This document shows positions 47,901 to 48,793 of a DNA stretch of 48,793 bases, piece after piece (positions within the stretch are counted from its first letter, which is position 1; every line of letters begins with the position of its first letter). The notes beneath the pieces were generated by a model, which saw only the letters and a program-made list of their open reading frames with translations, was not told the origin of the DNA and searched no databases. Made by a program: the position numbers and the translations under genes. The DNA is taken from assembly GCF_001039355.2 (NCBI RefSeq), contig NW_019775891.1:778201-826993 (forward strand). The letters are read 5' to 3'. The DNA comes from Lingula anatina (lineage: Eukaryota > Brachiopoda > Lingulata > Lingulida > Lingulidae).

Positions 47901-48677
47901 ATCACCGGAAAATTTGAAACAAAAACCTTGCTGTTATCATGTAAGAAATATAGGCTTTGTTTTCTTGCTTTAAACTATGAATTTCAGAAGGAAATGTGTA
48001 AAACAAATGAAAATCACTCACATCTTTGGTAGATTTTTTCTTCGTGAGCAGGTCTGGCAGCCTACGTATACTGGAGATAGTCTTAGTCAGGTGGGATCCT
48101 ATGGCTGTCACGATGAACGCCAGCTGCTTCAATGTGGGGTTAAACTCAACCTGATATAAAGAAAGAAACACTTTTACAAAACACTCTATAAATATTTATA
48201 TTTCATCCTTTACAATGAACATTTCTTTTCTGTTTTTCAAAAGTTATTATTTTAAAGGCACTGCTATGTAAAGAATTTCCCTCTAAGACCTGTGTACCCA
48301 TATTTTGATATTCTTTATAATATTATGTTTAAATCTTCCATGAAAATTAAATTGTAAGGATTTAAGATTTTGTAAATTTCAACTGTAAATTTCAGACTTA
48401 ATAAAGTCTAAAATAAAGCATGTGTATGCTAATTACATTTTATCAGTTTCCATAGCAACGCCGTGTATTTTTTCTATATTTGATTAGTTTCCATGACAAC
48501 ACTCACCTTGTCTCCTTCCAACACCACCTTCACCTTGAACAGCGGGTTGGGGGCAGTCTTGCCGTCTCCATTGATGGCCCTGGACAGCTCCTGTAGTGAC
48601 CACTTCACATTCAGTCTGAACGCCTCCTCACACATTCTGTCCATCTTCTCAGTGTACCTGTGCCAGTGCTGCTGGAC
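14580..48677 (-). CDS. DNAH2: DNAH2, axonemal dynein heavy chain (65 exons, 5' end off window)
   Basis: Joining 65 exons at GT-AG junctions gives 10836 nt, or 3611 codons plus TAG, with phase preserved throughout; human DNAH2 is about 4400 residues, so roughly 800 N-terminal residues are missing to the right. It is the ATP-driven heavy chain of an axonemal inner arm (I1/f type), moving doublet microtubules in cilia and flagella. Four nucleotide-binding loops are visible: AAA1 [13 protein letters not shown]2 [11 protein letters not shown]3 GPVGTGKTS and AAA4 GIGGSGRQS. Also seen are Walker B CFDEFNRI in AAA1, a stalk with microtubule-binding domain, and a C-terminus ending [11 protein letters not shown]. 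Identity as DNAH2 rather than another paralogue rests on near-continuous similarity to the vertebrate protein, for example [20 protein letters not shown] and MEPMQL-type C-terminal segments. No frameshift or internal stop was found. Exon blocks are listed separately. Confidence 0.94.
15721..15761. repeat. (AG)n microsatellite
   Basis: AG run in a DNAH2 intron, about 10 bp from the donor of the exon 15949-15773. Confidence 0.95.
16484..16660. repeat. Degenerate minisatellite overlapping a DNAH2 acceptor
   Basis: Diverged units beginning TCAAT(C/T)T at 16484, 16572 and 16624 each run through GTTGAG- or ATTGAG-like cores and are joined by GCAAT(T/G)TGCT spacers. The first unit contains the acceptor of the exon 16488-16339. 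A close copy is found at 20915-20966. Confidence 0.6.
17250..17267. repeat. Poly-C run
   Basis: C homopolymer in the intron just downstream of the exon 17513-17291. Confidence 0.9.
18343..21697 (-). CDS. DNAH2: DNAH2 exons: AAA5-AAA6 region
   Basis: Seven exons: 21697-21498, 20894-20768, 20436-20250, 20046-19841, 19428-19303, 18857-18666, 18534-18343. Landmarks: [100 protein letters not shown] and [18 protein letters not shown]. Three of these exons (21697-21498, 20894-20768, 19428-19303) have partial copies of their edges in the adjoining introns. Confidence 0.92.
19180..19200. repeat. Poly-C run
   Basis: C homopolymer with CT-rich flank in the DNAH2 intron 18858-19302. Confidence 0.9.
19395..19561. 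repeat. Tandem duplication across a DNAH2 acceptor
   Basis: The 78-bp segment at 19395-19472 (start of exon 19428-19303, its acceptor and intron) is repeated with about 10% change at 19484-19561, an offset of 89 bp. Confidence 0.85.
20850..21023. repeat. Duplication across a DNAH2 acceptor plus inserted minisatellite unit
   Basis: The segment 20850-20905 (5' half of exon 20894-20768 and its acceptor) is repeated at 20968-21023, offset 118 bp. The bases between (20915-20966) match the minisatellite at 16484-16530. Confidence 0.85.
21355..21524. repeat. 35-bp tandem array carrying a DNAH2 donor site
   Basis: Units start at 21355, 21390, 21425, 21460 and 21495. The last overlaps the end of the exon 21697-21498 and its donor; the other four repeat the exon end plus GTGAGT inside the intron. 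Confidence 0.92.
21963..21994. repeat. (AAAC)n microsatellite
   Basis: Tetranucleotide CAAA/AAAC run in a DNAH2 intron. Confidence 0.9.
22085..24501 (-). CDS. DNAH2: DNAH2 exons: AAA5 region
   Basis: Six exons: 24501-24376, 24097-23882, 23587-23437, 23101-22952, 22595-22463, 22229-22085. Landmarks: [92 protein letters not shown] and [19 protein letters not shown]5 is a non-nucleotide-binding ring module that contacts the buttress and stalk. Confidence 0.92.
24883..28597 (-). CDS. DNAH2: DNAH2 exons: stalk coiled coil and microtubule-binding domain
   Basis: Seven exons: 28597-28452, 28092-27882, 27541-27425, 27143-27002, 26679-26490, 25393-25297, 25047-24883. CC1 runs through [20 protein letters not shown]-like heptads to [11 protein letters not shown]. 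The microtubule-binding domain is in 27143-27002 and 26679-26490 ([19 protein letters not shown] to [17 protein letters not shown]), and CC2 returns through [20 protein letters not shown]. The 26679-26490 exon ends inside a 60-bp tandem array; the first donor of the array (cut after 26490) keeps the frame. The exon 25393-25297 has a weak donor, GTTGGA. Confidence 0.93.
25587..26542. repeat. 60-bp tandem array, about 16 copies, carrying a DNAH2 exon end and donor
   Basis: Units start every 60 bp from 25587 to 26487. On the minus strand each has the last ~44 nt of the exon 26679-26490 (encoding [17 protein letters not shown]), its donor AG|GTGAGC and 16 nt of intron-like sequence. Copies are nearly identical; the visible variants are ATTGCTC in the second and last units against ATGGCTC elsewhere, a synonymous difference in the exon frame, and the edges. 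Intronic except for the first transcribed copy. Confidence 0.95.
29060..29165. repeat. G-rich tandem repeat, about 52-bp unit
   Basis: Two copies of a unit with TCAGGG(C/T)ATGGGGTTAAGG begin near 29067 and 29119, followed by a third partial copy. The G4-like GGG spacing makes quadruplex formation plausible on the plus strand. Confidence 0.75.
29166..29354. repeat. Dispersed repeat with G-run/C-run termini
   Basis: Starts GGGGGGTTCT at 29166 and ends with AAAAGAACCC plus a C-run (29308-29322) and GGCTACAGACAGGCCTG. The ends are inverted relative to each other. A second element with the same terminal signature lies at 45006-45148, suggesting a non-autonomous repeat family. Confidence 0.5.
30538..30546 (-). 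CDS. DNAH2: Candidate 9-nt DNAH2 microexon
   Basis: The minus strand reads a pyrimidine-rich tract and TTTTGCAG, then GAAAAAAGA, then GTGAGTC. The surrounding intron is phase 0, so inclusion adds Glu-Lys-Arg at the AAA4-to-stalk junction without shifting the frame. It is not required for the reading frame and no transcript evidence is available. Confidence 0.35.
31280..33393 (-). CDS. DNAH2: DNAH2 exons: AAA4
   Basis: Five exons: 33393-33244, 33065-32898, 32572-32412, 31980-31841, 31412-31280. The P-loop [20 protein letters not shown] has Arg where Walker A normally has Lys, a known feature of AAA4 in axonemal dyneins. Other landmarks are [20 protein letters not shown] and [16 protein letters not shown]-type strands ending in [19 protein letters not shown], which leads into the stalk. 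Confidence 0.93.
31764..31809. repeat. (GA)n microsatellite
   Basis: Pure GA run about 30 bp from the donor of the DNAH2 exon 31980-31841. Confidence 0.95.
32814..32960. repeat. Tandem duplication across a DNAH2 donor
   Basis: The end of the exon 33065-32898 with its donor (32892-32960) is repeated at 32814-32877, with a small internal deletion in the intronic copy. Confidence 0.85.
33689..36243 (-). CDS. DNAH2: DNAH2 exons: AAA3
   Basis: Seven exons: 36243-35999, 35795-35597, 35227-35003, 34724-34620, 34427-34239, 34023-33938, 33819-33689. Walker A is [15 protein letters not shown] in the 35795-35597 exon; the Walker B region is [20 protein letters not shown] in 35227-35003; [13 protein letters not shown] follows. 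AAA3 gates AAA1 activity. The acceptor and first 49 nt of the 36243-35999 exon are copied twice in the upstream intron. Confidence 0.93.
34195..34207. repeat. Poly-G run
   Basis: G homopolymer in a DNAH2 intron, about 30 bp from the donor of the exon 34427-34239. Confidence 0.9.
35925..35960. repeat. (TA)n(GA)n microsatellite
   Basis: Compound TA/GA run in the DNAH2 intron next to the exon 36243-35999. Confidence 0.9.
36195..36466. repeat. Three tandem copies of a DNAH2 acceptor and exon start
   Basis: Units starting at 36195 (real exon), 36305 and 36414, periods 110 and 109 bp. Each holds the first 49 nt of the exon 36243-35999, its TTTCCAG acceptor and intron sequence. Confidence 0.92.
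36682..38384 (-). CDS. DNAH2: DNAH2 exons: AAA2
   Basis: Four exons: 38384-38166, 37798-37681, 37463-37327, 36981-36682. The AAA2 P-loop reads GKTLSGKS, fitting GxxxxGK[ST]; in vertebrate DNAH2 the same place has a GCTGSGKT-type loop. Further motifs are [53 protein letters not shown] and [17 protein letters not shown]2 in dyneins binds ATP but is thought not to hydrolyse it. Confidence 0.93.
37621..37667. repeat. (CA)n-rich microsatellite
   Basis: Imperfect CA/CG-CA run in the intron just downstream of the exon 37798-37681. Confidence 0.9.
38057..38190. repeat. Diverged duplication beside a DNAH2 donor
   Basis: 38057-38092 recurs at 38129-38164 (offset 72 bp), and the bases after the first copy (CTCACCATACTGAAC) resemble the real exon end after the second copy (CTTCACCATATTAAAC). 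It looks like an older donor-spanning duplication. Confidence 0.6.
38731..40918 (-). CDS. DNAH2: DNAH2 exons: AAA1, the main ATPase site
   Basis: Six exons: 40918-40812, 40584-40395, 40231-40051, 39795-39668, 39343-39191, 38856-38731. AAA1 drives the power stroke. Walker A is [19 protein letters not shown] in the 40584-40395 exon; Walker B is CFDEFNRI in 40231-40051; the sensor-I region [15 protein letters not shown] spans the next junction. All catalytic motifs are intact. Confidence 0.95.
41145..44927 (-). CDS. DNAH2: DNAH2 exons: linker (DHC_N2)
   Basis: Eight exons: 44927-44763, 44347-44127, 43785-43605, 43340-43202, 42888-42671, 42286-42173, 41811-41575, 41333-41145. This is the linker, the mechanical lever lying across the AAA ring. 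Diagnostic stretches are [59 protein letters not shown] and [20 protein letters not shown], followed by [20 protein letters not shown]. The intron 44348-44762 carries opposing GT and CA tracts. Confidence 0.92.
43525..43547. repeat. Poly-A run
   Basis: A homopolymer in a DNAH2 intron near the exon 43785-43605. Confidence 0.9.
44470..44745. repeat. Opposed (GT)n and (CA)n tracts
   Basis: A pure (GT)n tract of 85 nt (44470-44554) and a (CA)n tract of 74 nt (44672-44745) lie 117 bp apart in the same 415-bp DNAH2 intron. They are reverse complements and could pair as a long hairpin. Confidence 0.95.
44936..44990. repeat. (AAT)n microsatellite
   Basis: Trinucleotide ATA/AAT run a few bases upstream (in transcript terms) of the acceptor of the exon 44927-44763. 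Confidence 0.95.
45006..45148. repeat. Dispersed repeat with G-run/C-run termini
   Basis: Begins GGGGGGGGGTTCTTTT and ends TTTTGAACCCCCCAAACC followed by CTGGCTACGGGCCTG. It shares the terminal signature and TGGCTAC-GGCCTG tail with the element at 29166-29354, so a common repeat family is likely. Confidence 0.5.
45308..48677 (-). CDS. DNAH2: DNAH2 exons: tail (DHC_N1) end
   Basis: Eight exons: 48677-48507, 48150-48022, 47843-47632, 47298-47098, 46737-46581, 46191-46102, 45923-45675, 45427-45308. They encode the helical end of the N-terminal tail, which in axonemal dyneins binds intermediate/light chains and the partner heavy chain. Trp- and Gln-rich helical stretches such as [20 protein letters not shown] and [19 protein letters not shown] are typical. 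The first exon here starts in phase 0 with [20 protein letters not shown], so at least one more exon lies beyond the right edge. Confidence 0.88.
45360..45489. repeat. 29-bp exonic segment repeated in the neighbouring intron
   Basis: The interior of the DNAH2 exon 45427-45308 around 45360-45388 is repeated exactly at 45461-45489, 34 bp upstream of its acceptor. Confidence 0.85.
47852..47888. repeat. (AAT)n-like microsatellite
   Basis: Imperfect AAT run next to the acceptor of the DNAH2 exon 47843-47632. Confidence 0.85.
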
Positions 48678-48793
48678 CTGGAGATCACAATGAAAACATA
48701 TAGGTCAGTATAGAGGATATTATATTGTCCACAATATATCCCAATACTACTTACTTAACAGCATTTAATGTTCACCTGAATAGATATGTTTGA

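Noticed and set aside
14580-48677. Possibility that DNAH2 is a pseudogene because of numerous intronic exon fragments
   Set aside because: All 65 real exons join in phase with GT-AG sites, catalytic motifs are intact and there is no internal stop or frameshift.
14580-48677. Assignment to cytoplasmic dynein or another axonemal heavy chain
   Set aside because: The AAA4 Arg P-loop, the C-terminal [18 protein letters not shown] segment and the [10 protein letters not shown] end fit DNAH2 best; decisive proof would be a phylogeny of all dynein heavy chains.

Overview
This is an intron-rich, AT-rich eukaryotic window. Compact introns of roughly 100 bp to 2.7 kb, GT-AG splice junctions and three conserved animal genes point to an invertebrate bilaterian. 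A marine lophotrochozoan such as a mollusc is my guess from the repeat content, not something I can prove. There are no bacterial operons, CRISPR arrays or phage genes. I reconstructed the genes by joining exons at splice sites and checking that reading phase is kept across every junction.

Layout. (1) 232-1896, minus strand: the first three coding exons of RBMX2, an RRM spliceosomal protein; the rest lies beyond the left edge. (2) 1897 to about 2200: a compact intergenic segment with CRE, CCAAT and E-box motifs, probably a shared divergent promoter. (3) 2585-11496, plus strand: a complete 13-coding-exon gene for an ERICH6/FAM194-domain protein of 743 residues. (4) 11497 to about 13540: the ERICH6-like 3' UTR, containing a poly-G tract broken by an 18-N assembly gap, then closely spaced convergent polyadenylation signals. 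(5) 14580-48677, minus strand: 65 coding exons of axonemal dynein heavy chain DNAH2. They give 3611 codons plus a stop with no frameshift; the first several hundred residues lie beyond the right edge.

DNAH2 in the window covers the end of the tail, the linker, AAA1 to AAA4, the stalk with its microtubule-binding domain, AAA5, AAA6 and the C-terminal domain. It is the inner-arm (I1/f class) motor subunit of cilia and flagella. ERICH6-family genes are known mainly from testis-expressed mammalian genes, so a tail-to-tail pair of cilium/sperm-related genes is possible but unproven.

I see no novel multi-gene system. The most unusual signal is inside DNAH2. At least eight exons have a local copy of their own sequence in the neighbouring intron, and seven of these copies include the splice junction. 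The extreme case is a nearly perfect 60-bp repeat, about 16 copies, carrying the end of the microtubule-binding-domain exon and its 5' splice site. Other points worth a look are a candidate 9-nt in-frame microexon in the largest DNAH2 intron, opposing (GT)n/(CA)n tracts able to form a long intronic hairpin, and G/C-run-flanked repeats.
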